Positions 42,838 to 51,376 of a DNA stretch of 64,000 bases are shown piece by piece. Origin of the DNA: an uncultured Acidimicrobiales bacterium (GTDB lineage: Bacteria > Actinomycetota > Acidimicrobiia > Acidimicrobiales > Bin134); contig OX638344.1 in the NCBI GenBank assembly GCA_951813555.1, positions 1,752,990 to 1,816,989 on the forward strand, in the 5' to 3' direction. The position numbers were made by a program, and so were the translations under genes. How positions within the stretch are numbered: the stretch's first letter is position 1; each line of letters opens with the position of its first letter. The notes under the pieces were generated by a model. The model saw only the letters and a list, made by a program, of their open reading frames with translations. It did not search any database and was not told the DNA's origin.

Positions 42838-44123
42838 GCATCACGTCCTGGGTAAAACGAGACCAGCGAGTGGTGTGGCACGGGTTCACCCAGATGTCCT
42901 GCTACGACACCTCGACACCGGTCATCGTCGATACGGGAGAAGGCAACTACCTCATCGATGTAGAAGGCAACCGCTACCTCGACGCCATCTCATCGCTGTG
43001 GGTCATGACAATTGGACACAACGACCCCGACCTGAACCAAGCAGCCAAAGACCAGCTGCAAAAGATCAGCCACTCAACGCTGCTCGGGAACGGAAACGTT
43101 GCTCCGATAGAGCTCGCAGAAGCGCTCGCACCACAAGTTCCTGTGCCTGATCCGCACTTCCTATTCGCATCCGACGGAGCAGCGGCCGTCGAGCAGGCAA
43201 TCAAGATCGCATTCCAGTACTGGCACAACCTAGGTGTCACCACACGGGACACGTACCTCACCCTCGACGAGGCATATCACGGCGACACCGTCGGATCGCT
43301 GTCGGTCGGCGCCGGCGGTTTCGGAACTTCGTTGTTCGACCCGCTCCGCTTCCCGGTAATACGCACCCCCGGCTACAACATCGAAAACTGGGCCGAGCAG
43401 GCAGTCAAAGCAGTCGAGGAGAACCACAAGCGCCTCGCCGCCGTCGTCCTGGAACCCCTCGTCCAGGGAGCGGCAGGGATGTTCGTCTGTGACCCCCCTG
43501 ACGTCTCCCAAGTCGTCGCCGCCGCCCAAGAATTCGACATTCCCGTCGTCTGCGACGAGGTGGCGACCGGATTCGGCCGTACAGGCACCCTGTTCGCATC
43601 AGAGCAATGCGGAATCGCCCCCGACATCATGAGCCTCGGCAAGGGCATAACAGGAGGCTATGCCCCACTGTCAGCGACAGCAGCCGCCCCCCACATCTAT
43701 GAGACCTTCCTCGGGCCAGACCTCGGCGAGCGCACCTTCTACCACGGCCACTCCTACAGCGGGAACGCACTTGCGTGCGCGATCGCCCGCCGCCACCTCC
43801 AACTCCTCGAGGAGCGGGACATCCTCTCCAACGTCCACTCGGCAGCCGCCGCGTTGGCAAGCGCCCTGGAGCCGATTGAGTCGCATTTCGCCGTCAAAGA
43901 CGTTCGCCGCCGCGGACTGATGGCCGGCGTCGAGTTGAACCCGCCACCGGGAGCAGAACGATGGGGCAGAAGAGTCTGCGCCAACGCCACAAAGCGCGGG
44001 GTGCTGCTCCGACCGATCGGCGACGTCGTCATCATCGTGGCCCCGTTGTCCGTCACCGCCGGCGAAGTCGAGGTGATCGGCCAAACCCTCCTCGCCGCCA
44101 TCGACGCAGTCGCAGGCCAATGA
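42834..44123 (+). CDS. bioA: 7,8-diaminopelargonate synthase (BioA)
   Basis: A 429-residue class III PLP aminotransferase converting 7-keto-8-aminopelargonate to 7,8-diaminopelargonate, with S-adenosylmethionine as usual donor. The N-terminal VVWHGFTQM, the LWVMTIGHNDPDL stretch and the PLP-Lys segment SLGKGITGGYAPLSAT are characteristic. ATG 42834 lies in an ATGA overlap with the BsaP-like gene; an ATGA overlap with bioF follows. Operon position and motifs make BioA preferable to other class III transaminases. Confidence 0.95.
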   Translation: MSITSWVKRDQRVVWHGFTQMSCYDTSTPVIVDTGEGNYLIDVEGNRYLDAISSLWVMTIGHNDPDLNQAAKDQLQKISHSTLLGNGNVAPIELAEALAPQVPVPDPHFLFASDGAAAVEQAIKIAFQYWHNLGVTTRDTYLTLDEAYHGDTVGSLSVGAGGFGTSLFDPLRFPVIRTPGYNIENWAEQAVKAVEENHKRLAAVVLEPLVQGAAGMFVCDPPDVSQVVAAAQEFDIPVVCDEVATGFGRTGTLFASEQCGIAPDIMSLGKGITGGYAPLSATAAAPHIYETFLGPDLGERTFYHGHSYSGNALACAIARRHLQLLEERDILSNVHSAAAALASALEPIESHFAVKDVRRRGLMAGVELNPPPGAERWGRRVCANATKRGVLLRPIGDVVIIVAPLSVTAGEVEVIGQTLLAAIDAVAGQ

Positions 44124-45238
44124 GCTGGGACGAGACCGTCGCGCAGATCATGACGGCCACCAGCGAAGCAGGCCAATACCGGGCTCCCCGCGACTTGGTG
44201 TGCGGCACACCCCACACCAAGCTCGCGGCCACCAGCAAGGACATGATCAATTTCGCCTCCAACGACTACCTCGGGCTTAGCCAACATCCAGCGCTTCGCC
44301 GGGCTGCGATCGCGGCGATTGAACGCAACGGCACCGGCTCGGGCTCGGCACGGCTTATTGTGGGTTCGCGGCCGACCCACACTCAGCTTGAGCGGCGGCT
44401 AGCTCGATGGCGCTGCGCCGAATCGGCTGTGCTTTTCAGCACCGGCTATACCGCCAACCTTGGAGCGATCTCCACTATTGGCCGTCACGCGTCAGCGGTA
44501 CTCTCCGACGAGCTCAATCACGCCTCAATCATCGACGGATGCCGGCTCTCAAAGGGGCGAACCATTGTCTACCGGCACTGCGATCTCGCCGACCTGGACT
44601 CCAAACTCGCCGCTGTTGGCCCTCAAGCCCTTGTGGTCACCGACACCGTCTTCTCCATGGACGGCGACATCGCACCAGTGCACGACTTGGCGGCAATCTG
44701 CGCTCGCCACCATGCCCTTCTCATTCTCGACGACGCCCACATGGTGTTCGAAAAAGGACTCACAGGAGAACTCGACTGCCCGACCCTTCGAGTAGGGACT
44801 CTCTCAAAGACCGTCGGGTGCATCGGCGGCTACGTCTGTGGACCCGCTACCTACATAGACGTGCTGGTCAACAAGGCGAGGCCCTACATCTTCACCACCG
44901 CGGGAACGCCGGCGGCGACCGCGGCAGCCATCGCAGCAATAGACATCCTCGAGGAGAGCGAAGGCGAGCAGCTCAAAGAAACGTTGAGGTCGAACATCGA
45001 CCAAGTGCGGCCCGGTCACCCGAGTCCGATCATCCCAATCATCCTCGGCGACGAGGACCGCGCGGTTGCGGTGTCATCAGGACTTCAGAGAATGGGAATT
45101 CTCGTCCCCGCAATCCGCCCCCCCACAGTCGCGCCCGGCACGTCCCGCCTGCGTCTAACGGTGTCCGCAGCCCATACCCCTGGAGACATGACACGGCTCC
45201 TTTCGGCACTCGAAGCAGTAGACGTCGATGCGACCTAA
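44120..45238 (+). CDS. bioF: 8-amino-7-oxononanoate synthase
   Basis: A 372-residue PLP-dependent alpha-oxoamine synthase that condenses pimeloyl-CoA or -ACP with alanine. It begins MSWDETVAQIM; NFASNDYLGLSQHP, GSGSARLIVGSRPTHTQLE and the PLP-Lys segment VGTLSKTVGCIGGY are the family marks. The start overlaps the bioA stop (ATGA). No bioC, bioH, bioI or bioW is nearby, so the pimeloyl precursor must come from genes elsewhere. Confidence 0.94.
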   Translation: MSWDETVAQIMTATSEAGQYRAPRDLVCGTPHTKLAATSKDMINFASNDYLGLSQHPALRRAAIAAIERNGTGSGSARLIVGSRPTHTQLERRLARWRCAESAVLFSTGYTANLGAISTIGRHASAVLSDELNHASIIDGCRLSKGRTIVYRHCDLADLDSKLAAVGPQALVVTDTVFSMDGDIAPVHDLAAICARHHALLILDDAHMVFEKGLTGELDCPTLRVGTLSKTVGCIGGYVCGPATYIDVLVNKARPYIFTTAGTPAATAAAIAAIDILEESEGEQLKETLRSNIDQVRPGHPSPIIPIILGDEDRAVAVSSGLQRMGILVPAIRPPTVAPGTSRLRLTVSAAHTPGDMTRLLSALEAVDVDAT

Positions 45239-46148
45239 ACATCTCACTGTGATCACCGGCACCTCCACCGAGATCGGAAAGACATGGGTCGGCGCGAAGC
45301 TTGCCGTCGAATTGCGACGGCGCGGCACCACAGTGGCGGCTCGAAAGCCGGTCCAGTCCTATGATCCTGGCGAACTCGGAAGCACCGACGCCGAAGTCTT
45401 GGCCCGAGCCACAGGAGAAATCCCAGAAGCGGTCTGTCCACCGAGCCACAGCCTTCCGCTCCCCTTTGCCCCTCCGATCGCAGCAGCCGAATTACGACTG
45501 CCCTGTCCGACATTCGAAGCGATTCTTGCCTCCTGCGCCTTTGACCGACAGCTCGATATAGGACTCGTCGAGGGCGTCGGGGGACTTTTCTCGCCCATCG
45601 CCGAACACAGTGACACCCTCGGTCTCATCGAGGCTCTCAACCCCAGCTGTGTCATTGTCGTGACCGACGCCAGGCTCGGAGTCATTCATAACGTGAGGGC
45701 CACCAGCATTGCGCTGGGATCTCGATCCCTCATCGTTTTCCTCAACCGCTTCGACAGCTCCAGTCAATTGCACCGACTCAACAATGCCTGGCTACGAGAT
45801 CAAGGCTTTGAAGTCACGACCACAATCCCCGAGCTCGCCGACGCCCTCACCACGGTGGCAGACGATGATTCGAAATACAGGATGTCGCTTCTCGCCGACA
45901 CTTCCACAGTCCGAATCACCCAGCACGAAATCGCTCCCGGCGGACAAACAGGGTGGCACCGCCACGAATTCCCCTACACGGTGACCCCGCTCCGCACCGC
46001 AGTTGTCGACATCACCAACCCAGACGGCCAATCCTCCACATTCGAGATGGCAGCTGGCCAAAGCTACGACCGACCGGCAGGGATTGAGCACAACCTCACC
46101 AACTCAGGGACAAGCAGTGTCTTGTTCATAGAGGTGGAGCGACGGTGA
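45228..46148 (+). CDS. bioD: Dethiobiotin synthetase fused to a C-terminal cupin domain
   Basis: A 306-residue protein. The N-terminal 205 residues are BioD, which forms the ureido ring of dethiobiotin from diaminopelargonate, CO2 and ATP (P-loop GTSTEIGKTWVG, ARKPVQSY, EGVGGLFSPI). Residues 218-306 form a cupin: GWHRHEF gives H244, H246 and E247, and H288 lies in GIEHN. No stop separates them. Ordinary BioD ends near residue 225, so this is a fusion. It overlaps bioF by 11 bases. The cupin's role is unknown; it might bind metal or an island metabolite. Confidence 0.9.
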   Translation: MRPKHLTVITGTSTEIGKTWVGAKLAVELRRRGTTVAARKPVQSYDPGELGSTDAEVLARATGEIPEAVCPPSHSLPLPFAPPIAAAELRLPCPTFEAILASCAFDRQLDIGLVEGVGGLFSPIAEHSDTLGLIEALNPSCVIVVTDARLGVIHNVRATSIALGSRSLIVFLNRFDSSSQLHRLNNAWLRDQGFEVTTTIPELADALTTVADDDSKYRMSLLADTSTVRITQHEIAPGGQTGWHRHEFPYTVTPLRTAVVDITNPDGQSSTFEMAAGQSYDRPAGIEHNLTNSGTSSVLFIEVERR

Positions 46149-46240
46149 CACAACTACCGCCAGCCCAACAACAGGCGATTGGACGCCAGCGCCCCAATCA
46201 CCCGATTAGGTCAGAGACCTGACCGCGGAAGGAGCCGCTC

Positions 46241-47476
46241 ATGGGACGTTCAACACCGAACCTCTCAAACGTATGGTTCAAGGTCACCGATCTCGATGTC
46301 GCGACCGGCCTGGGCTCTTGGATCACGACCATCAGCGGAGAACGCTACCTGGACTTCACAGGGGGCATCGCTGTCACTGCGACGGGCCACTGCCACCCTA
46401 GAGTTGTCGCAGCGATCGCCCGTCAAGCTGAACGGTTCATCCACGCGCAGGCCAATGTCTACACCCACGACCTTCTCCAGCCCCTCGCGCAACGACTTGC
46501 CGAACTGTCGCCTCCTGGCATCGACACGTTCTTCTTCGCAAATTCTGGCGCCGAAATCATCGAGGCGGCGGTCAAACTTGCCAAACAAGCGACCGGCCGG
46601 CCCAACATCATCGTGTTCCAGGGAGGGTTTCATGGCCGTACCCACCAAGCGATGGCCATGACCATCTCGAAGACTGTGTACCGCGCCGGTCACGCACCGT
46701 TGCCATCTGGAATCTTCATCGCCCCTTTCCCGGACGGGCGTGCCGCTGACCTGGAATCAGAGATCGACCAGGCCTTGGCAGGTTTCGACCAATTGCTCGC
46801 CACCGCCACAGCGCCCGGCGAAACCGCTGCCCTCGTCATCGAACCGGTTATCGGCGAAGGCGGTTACATACCAGCCCCTACGCGGTTCCTCCAGGAACTC
46901 AGCCTTCGCTCCAAACAGCACGACCTGCTTTTCATCTGCGACGAGATCCAAACAGGATTCGGTCGAACAGGGAAGATGTTCGCGATCGACCACTACGCCG
47001 TTGAACCGGACGTCATCTGCATGGCCAAAGGCATCGCGTCAGGGTTTCCCATCTCCGCTCTGGGAACCAAAGGGGAACTTGACGACCAGTGGCCTACTGG
47101 ATCACATGGCGGGACCTACGGTGGAAATGCCATTGGATGCGCGGCAGCTCTCGCCACCATCGACATCCTCAGCGAAAACGGCTTTCTCGAGACAGTCCAA
47201 GCTCGCGGCGACCAGCTCCTAGCCGGGCTCAATGATCTGATGGCCAAGTATCCATTCGTCGCCCACACCCGCGGACTCGGCCTAATGGTTGCCATTGACT
47301 TCGACACGGGGCAAAGGACAGACGACGTCGTTGAGCACTGCCTCGAACATAGCAACCTCATCACGATGACCGCTGGTGCAACAACCCTCCGATTTATGCC
47401 GCCCCTTACCGTCACCCCAGAAGAAATCGATCTCGCTCTGACCGCACTAGCGAATGCACTTGCTGCGGTGGCCTAG
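46241..47476 (+). CDS. Class III aminotransferase, 4-aminobutyrate type
   Basis: A 411-residue PLP aminotransferase with GGAAGGAG eight bases upstream. GGIAVTATGHCHPRVV, FFFANSGAEIIEAAVKLA, IVFQGGFHGRTHQAMAM and the PLP-Lys stretch VICMAKGIASGFPISAL resemble GABA and other omega-amino-acid transaminases. BioA is already present, so a separate role is likely: moving the amino group of GABA or 5-aminovalerate to 2-oxoglutarate to give a semialdehyde for the dehydrogenase at 31959. It could instead be an acetylornithine-type enzyme; specificity is inferred from context. Confidence 0.85.
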   Translation: MGRSTPNLSNVWFKVTDLDVATGLGSWITTISGERYLDFTGGIAVTATGHCHPRVVAAIARQAERFIHAQANVYTHDLLQPLAQRLAELSPPGIDTFFFANSGAEIIEAAVKLAKQATGRPNIIVFQGGFHGRTHQAMAMTISKTVYRAGHAPLPSGIFIAPFPDGRAADLESEIDQALAGFDQLLATATAPGETAALVIEPVIGEGGYIPAPTRFLQELSLRSKQHDLLFICDEIQTGFGRTGKMFAIDHYAVEPDVICMAKGIASGFPISALGTKGELDDQWPTGSHGGTYGGNAIGCAAALATIDILSENGFLETVQARGDQLLAGLNDLMAKYPFVAHTRGLGLMVAIDFDTGQRTDDVVEHCLEHSNLITMTAGATTLRFMPPLTVTPEEIDLALTALANALAAVA

Positions 47477-47586
47477 ACCGGCCGACTGCTATGCATTGCC
47501 TTCGTAGCCTTCAGTGACTAAGCGGCCGAGGTCCGCCACCGGTTGGATAGCCGCTTGGGGTGAGCCTGAGACGAACTCGTTCACTT

Positions 47587-47611
47587 CCTCAGCGGGGGGT
47601 TTTGGCTGAGG
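47587..47611. other. Hairpin in the leader of coxM
   Basis: A perfect 7-bp stem (CCTCAGC at 47587-47593 and GCTGAGG at 47605-47611) closes an 11-base loop GGGGGGTTTTG. It lies 44 bases before the coxM start and 111 bases after the aminotransferase stop. No T-tract follows on either strand, so it is not an obvious terminator; it may be part of the coxM leader or a protein-binding site. Confidence 0.4.
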
Positions 47612-47654
47612 GGTAGGGTTGCGGGAACATCTGAAGTCCAGGGGAGGAGGGCTG

Positions 47655-48518
47655 GTGTTCCCTTCACGATTCGACTTAGTAGTGGCCCAGACCGTTGGGG
47701 AAGCGGTGGAGGCCAGGGCGGACGCGGGGGAGGGGGGTCGGTTCCTCGCCGGGGGCCAGAGCCTCATCCCCATGATGAAGATGCGCGTGGCGTTTCCCGA
47801 CACGCTGATTGACATCAACCGCATCGCCGGTTTGGACGCCATCGAGCGGGACAACGGGCACCTCCACGTTGGGGCGCTGGTCCGCCACGCCGATGTGGTG
47901 GCCTCTGGCGTCACGTTCGGGGCCATTGCCTCCGCTGCCCCATGGGTGGCCGATCCCCTGGTGCGCAATCGGGGGACCATGTGCGGTTCGGTGGCCCACT
48001 GTGATCCGGAGGGCGATTGGAACTCGGTTCTGTTGGCCACCGGGGCCGATGTGGTGGCCCACGGGCCCAACGGCGAGCGGGCCATCCCCATTGCTGACTT
48101 CATCGACGGGGCGTTCACCTCCACGCTGGGCGAAGACGAGCTGGTGGTGGGGCTCCGCATCCCCGTTCCCTCAGGACGCTCAGGCGGGGCCTACCTCAAG
48201 TTGGAGCGCAAAGTCGGCGACTACGCCACCGTGGCGGTGGCCTTCCACTTGGAGTTGGACGATTCCGGCGCCATCTCCGGTGCCGGCTTAGCCCTCACCT
48301 CGGTCAACCCGATCAACAACAAGGTGGGCGACGCCGAAGCTCTGCTGGTGGGCCAACAGCCATCAGCTGAGCTGTTCGCCGAGGCCGCCGAATTGGCGGC
48401 CGCCGCCGCTGAACCCCGAGACGACGTTCGGGGCACCGCCGCCTGGAAGCGCCAGGTGGTCCGTACGTATACAAAGCGGGGGCTGGCTGCCGCCGCCCAA
48501 CAGGCCGAAGGGAGCTGA
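47655..48518 (+). CDS. coxM: Aerobic CO dehydrogenase FAD subunit
   Basis: A 287-residue FAD-binding medium subunit of a molybdenum hydroxylase. FAD motifs are AGGQSLIPMMKMR near residue 35 and RNRGTMCGSVAHCDPEGDW near residue 105. GTG 47655 is chosen because GGGGAGGAGGGCTG immediately precedes it; upstream in-frame codons have no such site. It carries electrons between the iron-sulfur subunit and the membrane acceptor. The gene order coxM-coxS-coxL is that of form I CO dehydrogenase; coxS begins two bases after its stop. Confidence 0.9.
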   Translation: MFPSRFDLVVAQTVGEAVEARADAGEGGRFLAGGQSLIPMMKMRVAFPDTLIDINRIAGLDAIERDNGHLHVGALVRHADVVASGVTFGAIASAAPWVADPLVRNRGTMCGSVAHCDPEGDWNSVLLATGADVVAHGPNGERAIPIADFIDGAFTSTLGEDELVVGLRIPVPSGRSGGAYLKLERKVGDYATVAVAFHLELDDSGAISGAGLALTSVNPINNKVGDAEALLVGQQPSAELFAEAAELAAAAAEPRDDVRGTAAWKRQVVRTYTKRGLAAAAQQAEGS

Positions 48519-48520
48519 CC

Positions 48521-49000
48521 ATGGAGATCACCGTCACCATCAACGGGTCCGACCACGCCAGCGACGTGGAGCCCCGCACCCTGCTGGTGGACCACATCCG
48601 CCGCACGGTCGGGCTGACCGGCACCCACGTGGGCTGCGACACCACCAGCTGCGGTGCCTGCACCGTGCTTATGGACGGCAAGCCGGTCAAGGCCTGCACC
48701 GTGCTGGCCGCCCAGGCCGACGGGGCCGAGGTCACCACCGTGGAGGGTCTCAAGACCGCCGACGGGCTGCACCCCATCCAGTCGGCGTTCACCGACGACC
48801 ACGGCCTCCAGTGCGGGTTCTGCACGCCGGGAATGATGCTGGTGGGCGCCTCGCTCATCTCCGAGAATCCCGACCCGTCCGAAGACGACGTGCGCTGGGC
48901 CATCTCGGGAAACCTTTGCCGGTGCACCGGTTACATGAACATCGTCAAAGCCATTCAGACGGCGGCCGCCCGGGTGGCCGAATCGTCCAACGGAAGCTGA
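48521..49000 (+). CDS. coxS: Aerobic CO dehydrogenase 2Fe-2S subunit
   Basis: A 159-residue iron-sulfur subunit with two 2Fe-2S clusters. The plant-type motif is CDTTSCGACTVLMDG followed by a fourth Cys in KACTVLA; the helical-domain cluster uses CGFCTPGM and CRCTGYMN. It passes electrons from the molybdenum site of CoxL to the FAD of CoxM. It lies two bases after coxM and ten bases before coxL, on one transcript. Confidence 0.93.
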   Translation: MEITVTINGSDHASDVEPRTLLVDHIRRTVGLTGTHVGCDTTSCGACTVLMDGKPVKACTVLAAQADGAEVTTVEGLKTADGLHPIQSAFTDDHGLQCGFCTPGMMLVGASLISENPDPSEDDVRWAISGNLCRCTGYMNIVKAIQTAAARVAESSNGS

Positions 49001-49009
49001 GGAGCAATC

Positions 49010-51361
49010 ATGGCTGCACCAACAACTCCGGCTGAGATCGGCGGCATCGGCCACAGCGTCCAACGCAAGGAGGATGCCCGGCTGATCGAGGGCCAGGGCA
49101 ACTTCCTCGATGACATCGATCTGCCCAACACCCTGCACATGGCCATCCTCCGCTCGCCGCTGGCCCACGCCCGCATCAACGGCATCGACTCCTCGGCGGC
49201 CACCGCCCTCGATGGGGTAGTGGCCGTGGTCACCGGTGATCTGATGGACCAGCACGGCTTGGCTTGGATGCCTACCCTGTCGGGCGACACTCAGGCGGTG
49301 TTGGCCACCGACAAGGTGCGCTACCAGGGCCAAGAGGTGGCCGCGGTCATCGCCACCGATCCCTACATTGCCACCGACGCCCTCGAGCTCATCGAGGTCG
49401 ATTACGAGGATCTGCCTCCTATCACCACGCCTCAGCAGTCCCTGGAGGAGGGGGCGGCGCTGATCCGGGATGAGAAGGAGGGCCAGACCGACAACCTGGC
49501 TTACACCTGGGAGACGGGTGACAAAGTCGCCACCGAAGAGGCCTTTGCCCAAGCCGACCAGGTGGTCACCCTGGAGACCCACTACCCCCGCTCTCACCCC
49601 GCCCCGCTGGAGACGTGCGGCATTTTGGCCGACGTCAACTCGGTGACCGGCCAGGCCACCATCTACATGACCTCGCAGGCCCCCCACGCCCACCGGACGC
49701 TTTTCGCCATGGTGGCCGGGCTGCCCGAGCAGAATATCCGCATCGTCAGCCCCGACATCGGCGGCGGTTTCGGCAACAAGGTGCCCATCTACCCGGGCTA
49801 TGTGGTGGCCACCGCGGCCTCGCTGCTCATCGGCCAGCCGGTGAAGTGGGTGGAGAGCCGCACCGAGAACCTCATCTCCACTGGATTCGCCCGCGACTAC
49901 TACATGAAGGGCGAGCTGGCCGTCACCGACGAGGGCCGCATCCTGGGCCTGCGGGTGAACATGCTGTCGGACCAGGGGGCGTTCTACTCCGATGCCCAAC
50001 CCACCCAGTTCCGGGCCGGGCTGTTCCACGTGGTCACCGGCAGCTACGACTTCCCCGCCGCCCACATCGACTGCCGAGGCGCATTCACCAACAAGGCACC
50101 CGGAGGGGTGGCCTATCGGTGCTCGTTCCGCATCACCGAGGCCTCCTATCTCATCGAGCGGCTGGTGCAGAACGCGGCCTACGAGGTGGGCATCGACCCG
50201 GCCGAGATGCGGCTGCGCAACTTCATCCAGCCCGAGCAGTTTCCCTATGAGACTGCCACTGGGTTCGTCTACGACTCGGGCGACTATCCCACGGCCCTGC
50301 GCACCGCTCTGGACGAGGTGGGCTATGAGGATCTGCGCCGGGAGCAGGCCGAGGCCCGGGCCGAGGGGCGGCTGATCGGCATCGGCATCGCCCACTTCAC
50401 CGAGGCGGTGGGGGCGGGGCCGTCGCACACCTACGACATCGCTGGTCTGAAGATGATCGACTCGGCCGAGTTGCGGGTCCACCCCACTGGCAAGGCCATA
50501 TTGAAGCTGGGGGTGAAGACCCAGGGCCAAGGCCACGAGACCACCTTCGCCCAGATCGTGGCCGAGGTGCTGGGCATTCCGGCCAACGACATCAAGGTGG
50601 AGCACGGCGACACTGACCACACTCCCTACGGGCTGGGCACCTACGCGTCCCGCTCCACCCCGGTGGGCGGCGCAGCCACCGCGGTGGTGGCCCGCAAGCT
50701 GGCCGACAAGGCGAAGAAGATCGCCGCCCACCTGCTGGAAGCGGCCGAAGAGGACATCGAACTGGCCTCGGGAGTGCTCTCGGTGGCGGGCAGCCCCGAC
50801 CGGTCGGTCACCATCCAAGACATTGCCCTGGCCGCCTACACCAACCTTCCCGAGGGTATGGAGTACGGCCTGGAAGACGTCACCTACTACGACCCGCCCA
50901 ACCTCACCTACCCCTACGGCAGCTACATCGTGGTGGTGGAGGTGGATCCCGACACCGGGGTGTGGCAGGTGCAGCGCATGGTGGCGCTGGACGACTGCGG
51001 GGTGCGGATCAACCCGATGATCGTGGAAGGCCAGATTTGCGGTGGCCTCACCGAGGGATTCGCCATGTCGGCCATGCAGTGGATCACCTTCGACGACGAT
51101 GGCAACTGCATCGGGGCCAACTTCATGGACTATCTGGTGCCCACCGCCTGGGAGACTCCCCGGTTCGAGCTGCTGGCCACCGAGGTGCCCTCGCCCCATC
51201 ACCCAATCGGGGCCAAGGGCGTGGGCGAGTCGGCCACCGTGGGGTCGCCGGCGGCCTTCGTGAACGCGGTGATCGACGCGTTGGCCCATCTTGGCGTCCG
51301 CAACATCGATATGCCGGTGCTTCCCGACCGGGTGTGGGCGGCCATCGACGAAGCGAGCTGA
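49010..51361 (+). CDS. coxL: Aerobic CO dehydrogenase large (molybdenum-copper) subunit, form I
   Basis: A 783-residue large subunit. The active-site loop at residues 368-374 is AYRCSFR, the form I signature; C371 is the expected copper-binding Cys that bridges to molybdenum and sets true CO dehydrogenases apart from relatives with AYRGAGR. The Q-loop-like GQEVAAVIA, GGGFGNKVPIYPGY and KGVGESATVGSPAAFVNAV cofactor contacts are present. It oxidises CO to CO2 with water, feeding electrons to respiration. The window's other large subunit (20820) lacks the Cys. Confidence 0.92.
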   Translation: MAAPTTPAEIGGIGHSVQRKEDARLIEGQGNFLDDIDLPNTLHMAILRSPLAHARINGIDSSAATALDGVVAVVTGDLMDQHGLAWMPTLSGDTQAVLATDKVRYQGQEVAAVIATDPYIATDALELIEVDYEDLPPITTPQQSLEEGAALIRDEKEGQTDNLAYTWETGDKVATEEAFAQADQVVTLETHYPRSHPAPLETCGILADVNSVTGQATIYMTSQAPHAHRTLFAMVAGLPEQNIRIVSPDIGGGFGNKVPIYPGYVVATAASLLIGQPVKWVESRTENLISTGFARDYYMKGELAVTDEGRILGLRVNMLSDQGAFYSDAQPTQFRAGLFHVVTGSYDFPAAHIDCRGAFTNKAPGGVAYRCSFRITEASYLIERLVQNAAYEVGIDPAEMRLRNFIQPEQFPYETATGFVYDSGDYPTALRTALDEVGYEDLRREQAEARAEGRLIGIGIAHFTEAVGAGPSHTYDIAGLKMIDSAELRVHPTGKAILKLGVKTQGQGHETTFAQIVAEVLGIPANDIKVEHGDTDHTPYGLGTYASRSTPVGGAATAVVARKLADKAKKIAAHLLEAAEEDIELASGVLSVAGSPDRSVTIQDIALAAYTNLPEGMEYGLEDVTYYDPPNLTYPYGSYIVVVEVDPDTGVWQVQRMVALDDCGVRINPMIVEGQICGGLTEGFAMSAMQWITFDDDGNCIGANFMDYLVPTAWETPRFELLATEVPSPHHPIGAKGVGESATVGSPAAFVNAVIDALAHLGVRNIDMPVLPDRVWAAIDEAS

Positions 51362-51376
51362 TTTGGTGCCCTTGCC

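Noticed and set aside
41598..46148. A BirA- or biotin-controlled operator before bioB
   Set aside because: bioB begins within the AHS2 gene stop, so there is no spacer for such a site. Control must lie further upstream.
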